A stretch of DNA of 64,000 nucleotides from Pseudomonas lactis (GTDB lineage Bacteria; Pseudomonadota; Gammaproteobacteria; Pseudomonadales; Pseudomonadaceae). The position numbers and the translations under genes were made by a program. The notes under the pieces were generated by a model. The model saw nothing but the letters and a program-made list of their open reading frames with translations, was not told the origin of the DNA and did no database searches. The DNA lies in contig NZ_JYLO01000005.1 of NCBI RefSeq assembly GCF_001439845.1, positions 1 to 64,000 of the forward strand. The letters run 5' to 3'. Below are positions 27,025 through 35,367 of the stretch, piece after piece; the stretch's first letter is position 1, and each line of letters opens with the position of its first letter.

Positions 27025-28137
27025 ATGTCGGCCAAACAGAAGCCTGTAAATACCCCGTTGCACTTGCTCCAACAACTTTCGGGCAGCCTGCTCGAACATC
27101 TGGAAAGCGCGTGCTCCCAAGCCTTGGCTGATGCAGAAAAACTGCTCGCCAAACTGGAAAAGCAGCGCGGTAAAGCGCAAGAAAAACTGCACAAGTCCCG
27201 TACCAAACTGCAAGACGCCGCCACTGCCGGCAAGTCCAAGGCACAAGCCAAAGCCAAAGGTGCGGTCAAAGAACTTGAAGAGCTGCTGGATGCTCTCAAG
27301 GATCGCCAAGCCGAAACCCGCAGCTACATTTCCCAACTCAAAAAAGACGCTCAAGAAAGCCTGAAACTGGCCCAGGGCGTTGGTCGTGTGAAGGAAGCCG
27401 TAGCTAAAGCACTGGGCGCTCGTACGCCTGCAAAAGTAGCCGCCAAGCCAACTGCTAAAACTGCTGCTGCCAAACCAGCTGCCAAGCCAGTCGCTAAAAC
27501 TGCTGCAGCCAAACCAGCCGCGAAGCCAGTTGCTAAAACCGCAGCTGCCAAACCAACCGCGAAGCCAGCTGCTAAAACTGCTGCAGCCAAGCCAGCCGCG
27601 AAGCCCGCTGCTAAAACTGTTGCTGCCAAACCAGCCGCGAAGCCAGCTGCTAAAACTGCTGCAGCCAAACCAGCCGCGAAGCCAGTTGCTAAAACTGCTG
27701 CTGCCAAGCCAGCCGCGAAGCCAGTTGCTAAAACTGCTGCCGCCAAACCAGCCGCGAAGCCAGTCGCTAAAACCGCTGCAGCCAAACCAGCCGCGAAGCC
27801 AACTGCTAAAACTGCTGCCGCCAAACCAGCTGCCAAGCCAGTCGCTAAAACCGCTGCAGCCAAACCAGCTGCCAAGCCAGCCGCTAAACCTGCTGCTGCC
27901 AAACCAGCTGTGAAGCCAGCCGCTAAACCTGCTGCTGCCAAACCAGCCGCCAAGCCAGCTGCTAAACCTGCTGCCGCAAAACCGGCCGCGAAGCCAACTG
28001 CCAAGCCAGCGCCCGCCAAGCCAGCCACGCCAGCAGCCCCCACTGCCACCCCGGCAGCAGCCACCGCTCCAACTGCATCGGCCAGCAGCACTCCTGCACC
28101 GGTAGCGCCAAGCACCACCCCAACCAGCGCTTCCTAA
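27025..28137 (+). CDS. algP: Histone H1-like regulator AlgP
   Basis: The 370-residue protein has a helical, lysine/glutamine-rich N-terminal domain (about 1-130) and a long C-terminal tail of KPAAK-type repeats. The repeats include 14 consecutive 13-residue units (listed separately) and resemble eukaryotic histone H1 tails. AlgP (AlgR3) is a DNA-binding, nucleoid-type regulator first linked to alginate expression in P. aeruginosa. An AGGAGG ribosome-binding site precedes ATG 27025. The tail length varies between strains in this family because the DNA repeats recombine. Confidence 0.95.
   Translation: MSAKQKPVNTPLHLLQQLSGSLLEHLESACSQALADAEKLLAKLEKQRGKAQEKLHKSRTKLQDAATAGKSKAQAKAKGAVKELEELLDALKDRQAETRSYISQLKKDAQESLKLAQGVGRVKEAVAKALGARTPAKVAAKPTAKTAAAKPAAKPVAKTAAAKPAAKPVAKTAAAKPTAKPAAKTAAAKPAAKPAAKTVAAKPAAKPAAKTAAAKPAAKPVAKTAAAKPAAKPVAKTAAAKPAAKPVAKTAAAKPAAKPTAKTAAAKPAAKPVAKTAAAKPAAKPAAKPAAAKPAVKPAAKPAAAKPAAKPAAKPAAAKPAAKPTAKPAPAKPATPAAPTATPAAATAPTASASSTPAPVAPSTTPTSAS
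27457..28002 (+). repeat. Tandem 39-bp repeats in algP
   Basis: There are fourteen in-frame 39-bp units encoding K-(T/P)-A-A-A-K-P-A-A-K-P-(V/A/T)-A. The first eleven units begin KT and the last three KP. Third-codon positions differ among units, so the array is diverged rather than freshly amplified. Confidence 0.9.
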
Positions 28138-28598
28138 GTGTTGGTGGCCATGACGCGCAATTGCAGCAGCGCGTCGTGGTCAAGGTTGGCGGCTTCGGTC
28201 GCCAGGCCTTCACGCCATTCTTGCTGACCCGGCACCTCATTGATCGGCCATGCCTGCGCCAGCGCTTCCAAGCGTGCCAGCAGCGTTCTTTCGGCCTCCA
28301 GCTCCAGTGTCTTGATCTGCTCGCGTAGCGATGCCAATTGCGCATCCTGCTGGGCCAAGGCGCGCCATTGCACGCGCATTTGTCGCAACGGTTCGACTAC
28401 CTGCACCCGCCACGGCTGAGCGATCTGTTGCAATGCCTGAACGCGTTCGGGCTTGTACGCCACACCTCGTTGCTCCAGCCAAGCACCACACAACAACAGG
28501 CACACGTCTGCACCTTGCTCCTGCAAGCGCAGGCACGCGGCCTCCACGCCCGGGCGAGCATAGGTCGACAGGGCAAAGCTCCACAGGTCAGCGTACAT
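28134..28598 (-). CDS. TIGR02444 family protein
   Basis: The protein has 154 residues if started at ATG 28598 (MYADLWSFALSTYARPGVEAA), which is where family members normally begin; TTG at 28622 would add eight residues. The TIGR02444 motif ADVCLLLCGAWLEQRG follows, and the rest is helical with a coiled stretch. Function is unknown. The stop overlaps the convergent algP stop by 4 nt. It is divergent from the ABC-F gene with about 50 bp between starts. Confidence 0.83.
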   Translation of the reverse strand: MYADLWSFALSTYARPGVEAACLRLQEQGADVCLLLCGAWLEQRGVAYKPERVQALQQIAQPWRVQVVEPLRQMRVQWRALAQQDAQLASLREQIKTLELEAERTLLARLEALAQAWPINEVPGQQEWREGLATEAANLDHDALLQLRVMATNT

Positions 28599-28648
28599 AT
28601 TCACACCCAAGCCAGCGGCCAACGAAGCTGGTAGACTCCGCCGCCATT

Positions 28649-30559
28649 ATGATCCGACTTCAAAGCCTAACATTACAGCGTGGCCCGCAACGTCTTCTTG
28701 AAGACGCCGAGCTGACCCTGCACGCCGGTCACAAAGCCGGCCTGATCGGTGCCAACGGCGCCGGCAAATCCACGTTGTTCGCCTTGTTGCTGGGTGAGCT
28801 GACCCCGGATTCCGGGGACTGCCTGCTGCCGGCCGACTGGCGCATTGCCCATATGCGCCAGGAGATCGACACCCTGGACCGCATCGCCATCGACTACGTG
28901 CTCGATGGCGACCTGCGCCTGCGCCAGGTACAACACGACCTCGCCGAAGCCGAAAAAGCCCAGGACGGTGCCGCCCAGGCGCGCCTGCACTCGGAGCTGG
29001 ACAGCGCCGACGGCTATACCGCCGACGCCCGCGCTCGCAAGATGCTTGCCGGCCTTGGGTTTACCAACGAGCAGATGGACCGTCCGGTCGCCGATTTCTC
29101 CGGCGGCTGGCGCATGCGCCTGAACCTGGCCCAAGCGCTGATGTGTCCGTCGGACCTGTTGCTGCTCGACGAGCCGACCAACCACTTGGACCTCGATGCG
29201 ATCCTGTGGCTGGAAGACTTCCTCAAGAGTTACCAGGGCACCTTGCTGCTGATCTCCCACGACCGGGATTTCCTCGACGCCGTGGTCGATAACATCGCCC
29301 ATGTCGAACAGAAGAAAATCACCCTTTACCGTGGCGGCTATACCGCGTTCGAACGCGCTCGCGCCGAACGCCTGGCCCAGCAGCAACAGGCCTTTGAAAA
29401 GCAACAGGCGCAACGTGCGCACATGGAAAGCTACATCGCCAGGTTCAAGGCCCAGGCCACCAAGGCCCGCCAGGCGCAGAGTCGGATCAAGGCCCTGGAA
29501 CGCATGGAAGAGCTGTCGGCGGCCCACGTCGATTCGCCGTTCGACTTTGTCTTCCGTGAGTCGGTGAAGATCTCCAGCCCGCTGTTGGACCTCTCGGACG
29601 CTCGCCTGGGCTACGGCGACAAAACCATCCTGGAGAAGGTTAAGCTGCAGCTCACGCCGGGCGCCCGCATCGGTTTGCTCGGCCCGAACGGCGCCGGCAA
29701 GTCGACACTGATCAAGAACCTCTCGGGTGAGCTTGAGCCGCTGGCCGGTCGCCTCACTCGTGGCGAGAACACGGTGGTGGGTTACTTCGCCCAGCACCAA
29801 CTGGACTCGCTGGACGCTAAGGCCAGCCCGCTGTTGCACCTGCAACGCCTGGCGCCAGCCGAGCGCGAGCAGACCCTGCGCGACTTCCTCGGCGGTTTCG
29901 ACTTCCGTGGCGCGCGTATCGACGAGCCCGTGCTGAACTTCTCAGGTGGCGAAAAAGCCCGCCTGGCCCTGGCCCTGATCGCCTGGGACCGGCCCAACCT
30001 GCTGTTGCTCGACGAACCGACCAACCACCTGGACCTGGAGATGCGCCTGGCGCTGACCATGGCCCTGCAGGAATTCAGCGGTGCGGTATTGGTGGTGTCT
30101 CACGACCGTCACCTGCTCAAGAGCACCACCGACAACTTCCTGCTGGTGGCCGACGGCAAGGTCGAAGAGTTCGATGGCGACCTGGACGACTACGCGCGCT
30201 GGCTGACCGAATACCGCCTGCGCAATGCGCCGGCCAGCAACACGCCGGTCAACCCGGACAAGACCGACAAGAAAGCCCAGCGCCAGGCCGCCGCCGCGCT
30301 GCGCCAGCAGTTGGCACCGCACAAGCGCGAAGCCGACAAGCTGGAAGCCGAGCTGGGCAAGGTGCATGAGCGCCTGGCCAAGATCGAAGCCAGCCTGGGC
30401 GACAGCGCCGTCTACGAGGCGGCGCGCAAGGATGAACTGCGTGACCTGTTGGCCGAACAGGCCAAGCTCAAGGTGCGCGAGGGGCAATTGGAGGAAACCT
30501 GGATGGAGGCCCTCGAATTGCTCGAAACCCTGCAAGCGCAACTGGAGGCGCTGTCCTGA
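28649..30559 (+). CDS. yheS: ABC-F family ATPase (YheS-like)
   Basis: The product has 636 residues from ATG 28649; the longer open frame upstream crosses the divergent neighbour and is not real. Two ATP-binding domains are present: Walker A GANGAGKST (about 36-44) and GPNGAGKST (about 345), signatures DFSGGWRMRL and NFSGGEKARL, and Walker B LLLLDEPTNHLDL twice. A charged linker lies between them, and a C-terminal coiled coil follows (residues 540-636). There are no membrane segments. ABC-F proteins bind the ribosomal E site; YheS helps at difficult sequences. It overlaps the mscS-like gene by one base. Confidence 0.93.
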   Translation: MIRLQSLTLQRGPQRLLEDAELTLHAGHKAGLIGANGAGKSTLFALLLGELTPDSGDCLLPADWRIAHMRQEIDTLDRIAIDYVLDGDLRLRQVQHDLAEAEKAQDGAAQARLHSELDSADGYTADARARKMLAGLGFTNEQMDRPVADFSGGWRMRLNLAQALMCPSDLLLLDEPTNHLDLDAILWLEDFLKSYQGTLLLISHDRDFLDAVVDNIAHVEQKKITLYRGGYTAFERARAERLAQQQQAFEKQQAQRAHMESYIARFKAQATKARQAQSRIKALERMEELSAAHVDSPFDFVFRESVKISSPLLDLSDARLGYGDKTILEKVKLQLTPGARIGLLGPNGAGKSTLIKNLSGELEPLAGRLTRGENTVVGYFAQHQLDSLDAKASPLLHLQRLAPAEREQTLRDFLGGFDFRGARIDEPVLNFSGGEKARLALALIAWDRPNLLLLDEPTNHLDLEMRLALTMALQEFSGAVLVVSHDRHLLKSTTDNFLLVADGKVEEFDGDLDDYARWLTEYRLRNAPASNTPVNPDKTDKKAQRQAAAALRQQLAPHKREADKLEAELGKVHERLAKIEASLGDSAVYEAARKDELRDLLAEQAKLKVREGQLEETWMEALELLETLQAQLEALS

Positions 30560-31125
30560 TGGAAGCGTTGCAATTGCCAGTACCGGTGCAATGGATCGAG
30601 CCCATCTGGATCGGCGTGCAAATCCTGCTGATCCTGCTGGCTGGCTACCTAGCCCAGCGCTTCGTCGCCAAAGGCCTGACACGCCTGGGCGAGCGCTACC
30701 CGTTCCCGCCGCAATTGCTGATGCCCCTGCGCGGCGGCTTGCGCTGGCTGATCATGGGCAGTGCGCTGATCTTTGTGCTGGGCCGCCTGGGTGTGTCCGC
30801 CACGGTGCTGTGGACCGCCCTGTCGGGCTTTGTCGCGGTGGCGGCCGTGGCGTTTTTCGCCATGTGGTCGGTGCTGTCCAACCTGCTTTGCGCGATCCTG
30901 ATCTTTACCGTCGGGCCGTTTCGCCTGGGTGATATCGTCGAGTTGGTGGACACCGTCGACAAGCCGGGCGTGAAGGGCCGGGTCGTGGCGATCAACTTGC
31001 TCTACACCACGCTGATCGAAGTCGAGGAAGCCGGGACCAACAGCGCGATGGTGCAGGTGCCCAATAGCCTGTTCTTCCAGCGTTCGGTACGCCGTTGGCC
31101 CGGCTCTGGCACCAACATCCTGTAG
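30559..31125 (+). CDS. Small MscS-family mechanosensitive channel
   Basis: The 188-residue protein is shorter than E. coli MscS (286). Residues 15-35, 60-85 and 85-120 form membrane segments. The last is the pore-lining helix with the A/G-rich pattern (TALSGFVAVAAVAFFAMWSVLSNLLCAIL), followed by the beta domain (RLGDIVELVDTVDKPGVKGRVVAINLLYTTL). The C-terminal alpha/beta vestibule is mostly missing. ATG overlaps the TGA of the ABC-F gene, so translation is coupled. The TAG stop lies inside the terminal palindrome of the REPIN that follows. Confidence 0.88.
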   Translation: MEALQLPVPVQWIEPIWIGVQILLILLAGYLAQRFVAKGLTRLGERYPFPPQLLMPLRGGLRWLIMGSALIFVLGRLGVSATVLWTALSGFVAVAAVAFFAMWSVLSNLLCAILIFTVGPFRLGDIVELVDTVDKPGVKGRVVAINLLYTTLIEVEEAGTNSAMVQVPNSLFFQRSVRRWPGSGTNIL

Positions 31126-31220
31126 GAGCGAGCTTGCTCGCGAAGAACCTGAGAGCGCCGCGTTCATCCAGTTTGCCCGCGTTATCGTTGACGTTCTTCG
31201 CGAGCACGCTCGCTCCTACA
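31121..31220. repeat. REPIN A (TAGGAGCGAGCTTGCTCGCG type)
   Basis: This is a 100-bp element with inverted REP ends (TGTAGGAGCGAGCTTGCTCG and its complement) and a 55-bp core. It is 96% identical, in opposite orientation, to the element at 34476-34575. Its first bases supply the stop codon of the upstream channel gene. Confidence 0.93.
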
Positions 31221-31293
31221 GAAATCTATAGCCAGCCTTTGGTTGCAGGAGTTAGCTTAAGGCACAACCGCTAACTCCCTTACGAGGTGTGCA

Positions 31294-31926
31294 ATGGCTC
31301 TCGATACATGGCTGGCCTTTTTCCTAGCCAGTTGGATCATCTCCCTTTCTCCTGGCGCCGGCGCCATCGCCTCAATGTCCAGCGGCCTGCAGTACGGTTT
31401 TGTGCGTGGCTACTGGAACGCCATCGGCCTGCAACTGGGCCTGGCGATGCAGATTGCCGTGGTTGCGGGTGGTCTGGGAGCCATTCTGGCGGCCTCGTCT
31501 ACTGCGTTCTATGCGATCAAATGGTTCGGCGTGGCCTACCTCGTGTACCTGGCCATCAAGCAATGGCGCGCTTTGCCCATGGACATGACCGACGACGCCG
31601 CCGTACGCCCCATTGGCAAACCGATGGCGATGATGTTCCGCGGTTTTCTGGTCAACGCCAGCAACCCCAAGGCGCTGGTATTCATGCTGGCGGTGCTGCC
31701 GCAGTTCGTGAACCCGCAGGCGCCGTTGTTGGTCCAGTACCTGATCCTGGGTGCAACCATGATCAGCGTCGATATGATCGTGATGGCGGGCTACACAGGG
31801 TTGGCGTCGAAAGTCTTGCGCCTGTTGCGTACACCCAAACAACAGAAACGCGTAAACCGCACCTTTGCTGGCTTGTTTGTCGGCGCTGCCGGTTTCCTGG
31901 CGAGCCTGCATCGCGCCACGGCCTGA
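31294..31926 (+). CDS. LysE/RhtB family exporter
   Basis: The 210-residue inner-membrane protein has about six helices and the LysE/RhtB signature near the N-terminus (FLASWIISLSPGAGAIASMSSGLQYG). RGFLVNASNPKALVFMLAVLPQF is a second conserved block. Members export amino acids or homoserine lactone-like compounds; the substrate here is unknown. Start is ATG 31294 after GAGGTG. It lies between two REPINs with no operon partner. Confidence 0.92.
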   Translation: MALDTWLAFFLASWIISLSPGAGAIASMSSGLQYGFVRGYWNAIGLQLGLAMQIAVVAGGLGAILAASSTAFYAIKWFGVAYLVYLAIKQWRALPMDMTDDAAVRPIGKPMAMMFRGFLVNASNPKALVFMLAVLPQFVNPQAPLLVQYLILGATMISVDMIVMAGYTGLASKVLRLLRTPKQQKRVNRTFAGLFVGAAGFLASLHRATA

Positions 31927-31945
31927 CCAAGCGACGGACCAAAAA

Positions 31946-32035
31946 TGTGGGAGCGGGCTTGCTCGCGAATGCGGTGTGTCAGTCAAAGGAAATAGTGACT
32001 GAAGCACCGCATTCGCGAGCAAGCCCGCTCCCACA
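31946..32035. repeat. REPIN (GTGGGAGCGGGCTTGCTCGCG type)
   Basis: Paired inverted REPs lie around a 40-bp core downstream of the LysE gene and can form one long hairpin. Confidence 0.9.
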
Positions 32036-32127
32036 CTCGTTTTGTAGTGATATGAAATAACACCTTGAGTCGAATCCATTAAAGCTCAACAATAGTGTTA
32101 CTTCGTATTTCCACTTGAGATTCATTC

Positions 32128-34023
32128 ATGACCGCCCCTTTCCGCTTTCTCGCCTGGCTGCTGTTGCCGGCGTTGCTGTCGTGCAGCTCCAATCTGTTGG
32201 CCGCGACCGCCGAGGGCGCGCCGCAAGCCCTGCATTTGCTGGACTACATTGGCGCCGACTACCCACCGACGGTGGAGGCGGGCAAGGTGGTAGATGACTC
32301 GGAATACCGTGAACAAGTGGAATTTCTCGGGGTGTTGCAGGGGCTGGTGGCTGATTTGCCAGACAAACCCGAGCGCGCCGAGCTGATAAAGGGCGTTGAT
32401 GAACTGCTGGCCGCAGTCACTGCACACCAGGATGGAGCGAGCGTTGCCCGCCAGGCCCGTCAATTGGGCGCCAAACTGGCCGTGGCGTATGAAGTCAGCC
32501 AGGCCCCGGCCATCACGCCGGACCCGACCCGAGGCGCGCCGCTCTACGCCCAGCATTGTTCGGTGTGCCACGGCACAGCAGGTGCCGGCGATGGCCCCGC
32601 AGGCATGGGCATGACGCCGCCACCCGCTAACCTGCGCGATGCCACACGCCTGGATCGCTTGAGCCTCTATGCGATCTACAACACCCTCGGCCTGGGCGTC
32701 GAAGGCACCGACATGCCGTCGTTCGCTGACCAACTGGACGACCGCCAGCGCTGGGACCTGGCAACCTATATCGCCGGCTTCACGGCCGACCCGGCCGCCG
32801 GCAAAGGCGAGCAGACATTCAACCTCGCCGACCTGGCCCGCCAGACCCCCAATGAAGTGCTCGCCGCTGACGGCCCTGGCGCTGCGGCGACGTTCCGCGC
32901 CCAGCGTGCGCAGCCACCGCAGGTTCAGCGCGGCCCCGCGCAGTTGCTCGATTACACCGCCGCCACCCTGGACAAGAGCCTCGCGGCCTTTCGCAGCGGC
33001 GACCACGAGCAGGCTTATGATCTGTCCGTCGCGGCCTACCTGGAAGGCTTCGAGCTGGTGGAAAGCTCCCTGGATAACGTCGATGCCAATGTGCGCAAAG
33101 ACACCGAGAAGGCGCTGATGGCTTATCGGCAATCGTTGCAGGACGGTTTGCCTATCGAGCAGGTGCAGCAGCGCTTGGATGCAGCCAAAGGCAAACTCAC
33201 TGAATCGGCTGGTTTGCTGGGCGGCGATGGCCTGAGCTGGTCGTTGAGCTATATCTCTGGCCTGCTGATCCTGCTGCGCGAAGGTCTGGAAGCGATTCTG
33301 GTGCTGGCAGCGATCCTCGCCTTCCTGCGTAACACCGGCCAGCAATCGGCGGTGCGCAGCGTCAACGTCGGCTGGGGCCTGGCGCTGTTGGCGGGCTTGG
33401 CTACGTGGGCCCTGGCGGCCTATGTCATTGATGTCAGCGGTGCCCAGCGCGAATTGCTCGAAGGCTGTACGGCGCTGTTCGCCAGTGTGATGGTGTTGTG
33501 GCTTGGTGTGTGGATGCACGACCGGCGTCACGCGGCAGCCTGGCAGGACTACATCAAGAGCAGCCTGGTGGGCGGCGGTGGGCGTTTCGGTTTTGCCGTG
33601 CTGGCGTTCTTCTCGGTGTACCGCGAACTGTTCGAAGTCATCCTGTTCTACGAAACCCTGTGGCTGCAAGCCGGCCCTGCCGGGCACAACGCGGTGCTGG
33701 CCGGTGGTGCCACGGCGCTGGTGCTGCTGGTGGGCCTGGCCTGGGTGATCCTGCGCGGTTCGGCGAAGCTGCCCCTGGCGCTGTTCTTCGGCATCAATGC
33801 CGCGTTGCTGTGTGCGTTGTCGGTAGTGTTCGCCGGGCACGGTGTGAAGGCCTTGCAGGAAGCGGGCATCTTTGGCACGCGGCCGGTGGCGTTCTTTGAC
33901 TTCGACTGGCTGGGCATCCACGCCGATGCGTATTCGCTGGGCGCGCAGGCCGTGGCGATTCTGGCGATTGTGGTGCTGTATGGCCGTAGCCGCCTGACCG
34001 AAAAGCGCCGGGTGGCGGCGTAG
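32128..34023 (+). CDS. Cytochrome c-FTR1 family iron permease fusion
   Basis: The 631-residue protein has a signal peptide with a cysteine (LLPALLSCSSNLLA), a periplasmic part with a class I cytochrome c domain (CSVCH haem motif at about residues 144-148, with axial-Met candidates MGMTPP and TDMPSF) and a spacer. The membrane part is an FTR1 permease whose iron-ligand motifs REGLE (about 383-387) and RELFE (about 496-500) are both present. It should import iron, with the cytochrome perhaps handling electron transfer during Fe(II) oxidation. It is an EfeU-like protein without adjacent efeO or efeB. DUF188 gene starts 1 nt after its stop. Confidence 0.92.
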   Translation: MTAPFRFLAWLLLPALLSCSSNLLAATAEGAPQALHLLDYIGADYPPTVEAGKVVDDSEYREQVEFLGVLQGLVADLPDKPERAELIKGVDELLAAVTAHQDGASVARQARQLGAKLAVAYEVSQAPAITPDPTRGAPLYAQHCSVCHGTAGAGDGPAGMGMTPPPANLRDATRLDRLSLYAIYNTLGLGVEGTDMPSFADQLDDRQRWDLATYIAGFTADPAAGKGEQTFNLADLARQTPNEVLAADGPGAAATFRAQRAQPPQVQRGPAQLLDYTAATLDKSLAAFRSGDHEQAYDLSVAAYLEGFELVESSLDNVDANVRKDTEKALMAYRQSLQDGLPIEQVQQRLDAAKGKLTESAGLLGGDGLSWSLSYISGLLILLREGLEAILVLAAILAFLRNTGQQSAVRSVNVGWGLALLAGLATWALAAYVIDVSGAQRELLEGCTALFASVMVLWLGVWMHDRRHAAAWQDYIKSSLVGGGGRFGFAVLAFFSVYRELFEVILFYETLWLQAGPAGHNAVLAGGATALVLLVGLAWVILRGSAKLPLALFFGINAALLCALSVVFAGHGVKALQEAGIFGTRPVAFFDFDWLGIHADAYSLGAQAVAILAIVVLYGRSRLTEKRRVAA

Positions 34024-34024
34024 C

Positions 34025-34480
34025 ATGCGGGTGTGGATCGACGCCGACGCCTGCCCTCGGGCGGCCAAGGACCAAGTGGTGAAGTTCGCCCTCAAGCGCC
34101 AGTTTGAGGTGGTGCTGGTGGCAGGGCAAAGCCAGATCAAACCCAGCTTTGCCTGTGTGAAGTTGATCGTGGTGCCCAGCGGGCCGGATGCCGCCGATGA
34201 TTACCTGGTGGAGCACGCCGTGCCCGGCGAACTGGTGATTTGCAGCGACGTGCCCTTGGCCGACCGCCTGGTAAAGAAGGGGGTCACGGCCCTCGACCCG
34301 CGTGGCAAGGAATTCAGCCCGGCGAACATGAGCGAGCGGTTGGCGGTGCGTAACCTGTTCACCGACCTGCGCGAGCAAGGCCAGATGGGCGGCGGCCCAC
34401 CGCCCCACGGCGAAAAGGACAAGCAGGCGTTTGCCAATGCACTGGACCGTATCCTCACCCGCTTGATGAAGCCTCTGTAG
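34025..34480 (+). CDS. yaiI: YaiI/YqxD family protein (DUF188)
   Basis: The 151-residue protein opens MRVWIDADACPRAAKDQVVKFA, the DUF188 signature with acidic residues typical of PIN-like metal sites. VICSDVPLADRLVKKG and TALDPRGKEFSPANMSERLA are further conserved blocks. A nuclease role has been suggested for the family from the fold, but is not shown. It starts directly after the iron permease stop, so the two are probably co-transcribed. Its TAG stop lies inside a REPIN palindrome. Confidence 0.92.
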   Translation: MRVWIDADACPRAAKDQVVKFALKRQFEVVLVAGQSQIKPSFACVKLIVVPSGPDAADDYLVEHAVPGELVICSDVPLADRLVKKGVTALDPRGKEFSPANMSERLAVRNLFTDLREQGQMGGGPPPHGEKDKQAFANALDRILTRLMKPL

Positions 34481-34575
34481 GAGCGAGCTTGCTCGCGAAA
34501 AACGTCAACGATAACGCGGGCACTCTGGATGAACGCGGCGCTCTCAGGTTCTTCGCGAGCAAGCTCGCTCCTACA
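34476..34575. repeat. REPIN B, inverted twin of REPIN A
   Basis: A 100-bp element has the same REP ends as that at 31121-31220, but its asymmetric core is in the reverse orientation. Only four positions differ between the two when aligned as reverse complements. It provides the stop codon of the DUF188 gene. Confidence 0.93.
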
Positions 34576-34586
34576 GAAAGAGGGCG

Positions 34587-35252
34587 TCAGTCGTTCTCGT
34601 GGGTCAACTCCAACACCCGATCCACAAGCTTGTTGATGCCTGACGCCACCTCGCTGATGTTCTTGCCCAGCATATAGGCCGGCGTACTCACCAGCTTGCG
34701 CGCCGGGTCCTCGACAATGTCCTCTACCGTGCATTCGATGTGGGTGGCGCCCATCTTGTCCAGGGCAGCCGCTGTGTCGGCATCGTTACCGATGGTGCAG
34801 GTCACGCCAGGGCCGTAGATCTTGGCGGCCAGGGCCGGCGAGATGCAGATCAACCCCACCGGCTTGCCCGCTTCGGCAAAGGCTTCAGCCAGCGCCAGCA
34901 CCTGCGGGTTGATGCTGCAGCCGGCGCCTTCCACGGCAAAGTTCGACAGGTTCTTGGCCGCGCCAAAACCGCCCGGCACGATCAGCGCGTCAAAGTCTGC
35001 GGCATTGGCTTGGCCAATATCCTTCACGGCGCCGCGGGCGATGCGCGCAGATTCCACCAGCACATTGCGCGACTCGGGCATTTCTTCGCCCGTGAGGTGG
35101 TTGATCACGTGCAACTGCGCAACGTCGGGTGCAAAGCATTCCACTTGAGCGCCGCGCTGGTCCAGGCGCAGCAGGGTGATCACGCTTTCATGGATCTCTG
35201 CGCCGTCGTACACGCCACAGCCGGAAAGGATCACTGCAATCTTTTTGCTCAT
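34587..35252 (-). CDS. elbB: Isoprenoid biosynthesis glyoxalase ElbB
   Basis: The product has 221 residues from ATG 35252, which stands 8 nt from AGGAG; an ATG two codons earlier is too close. It is a DJ-1/PfpI superfamily protein: KKIAVILSGCGVYDGAEIHES, the VPGGFGAAKNLSNFA loop and the nucleophile elbow LICISPALAAKIYG with the catalytic cysteine. ElbB has weak glyoxalase activity and was linked to isoprenoid production in E. coli. It is a single gene. Confidence 0.94.
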   Translation of the reverse strand: MSKKIAVILSGCGVYDGAEIHESVITLLRLDQRGAQVECFAPDVAQLHVINHLTGEEMPESRNVLVESARIARGAVKDIGQANAADFDALIVPGGFGAAKNLSNFAVEGAGCSINPQVLALAEAFAEAGKPVGLICISPALAAKIYGPGVTCTIGNDADTAAALDKMGATHIECTVEDIVEDPARKLVSTPAYMLGKNISEVASGINKLVDRVLELTHEND

Positions 35253-35367
35253 GGGCATTTCTCCTGATTCATGGCGTTAAATGTCTACTAATTTGTAACC
35301 TGTTGCCAATGGGATCTCACGTCGCTGCACCTAATCTTGATGTAACAAAAATAGACCGGACTCGCCC

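Noticed and set aside
27457..28002. Possible CRISPR array
   Set aside because: The repeats are directly adjacent, coding and without unique spacers.
27351..28118. Alanine/glycine-rich frame antisense to algP repeats
   Set aside because: A mere reflection of the 39-bp repeats.
28331..28648. Long N-terminal extension of the ABC-F protein
   Set aside because: It would run through the divergent TIGR02444 gene. The family starts at MIRLQSLTL.
32122..34140. 672-codon antisense frame over the iron permease
   Set aside because: Composition is that of an antisense shadow, and the permease itself has clear motifs.
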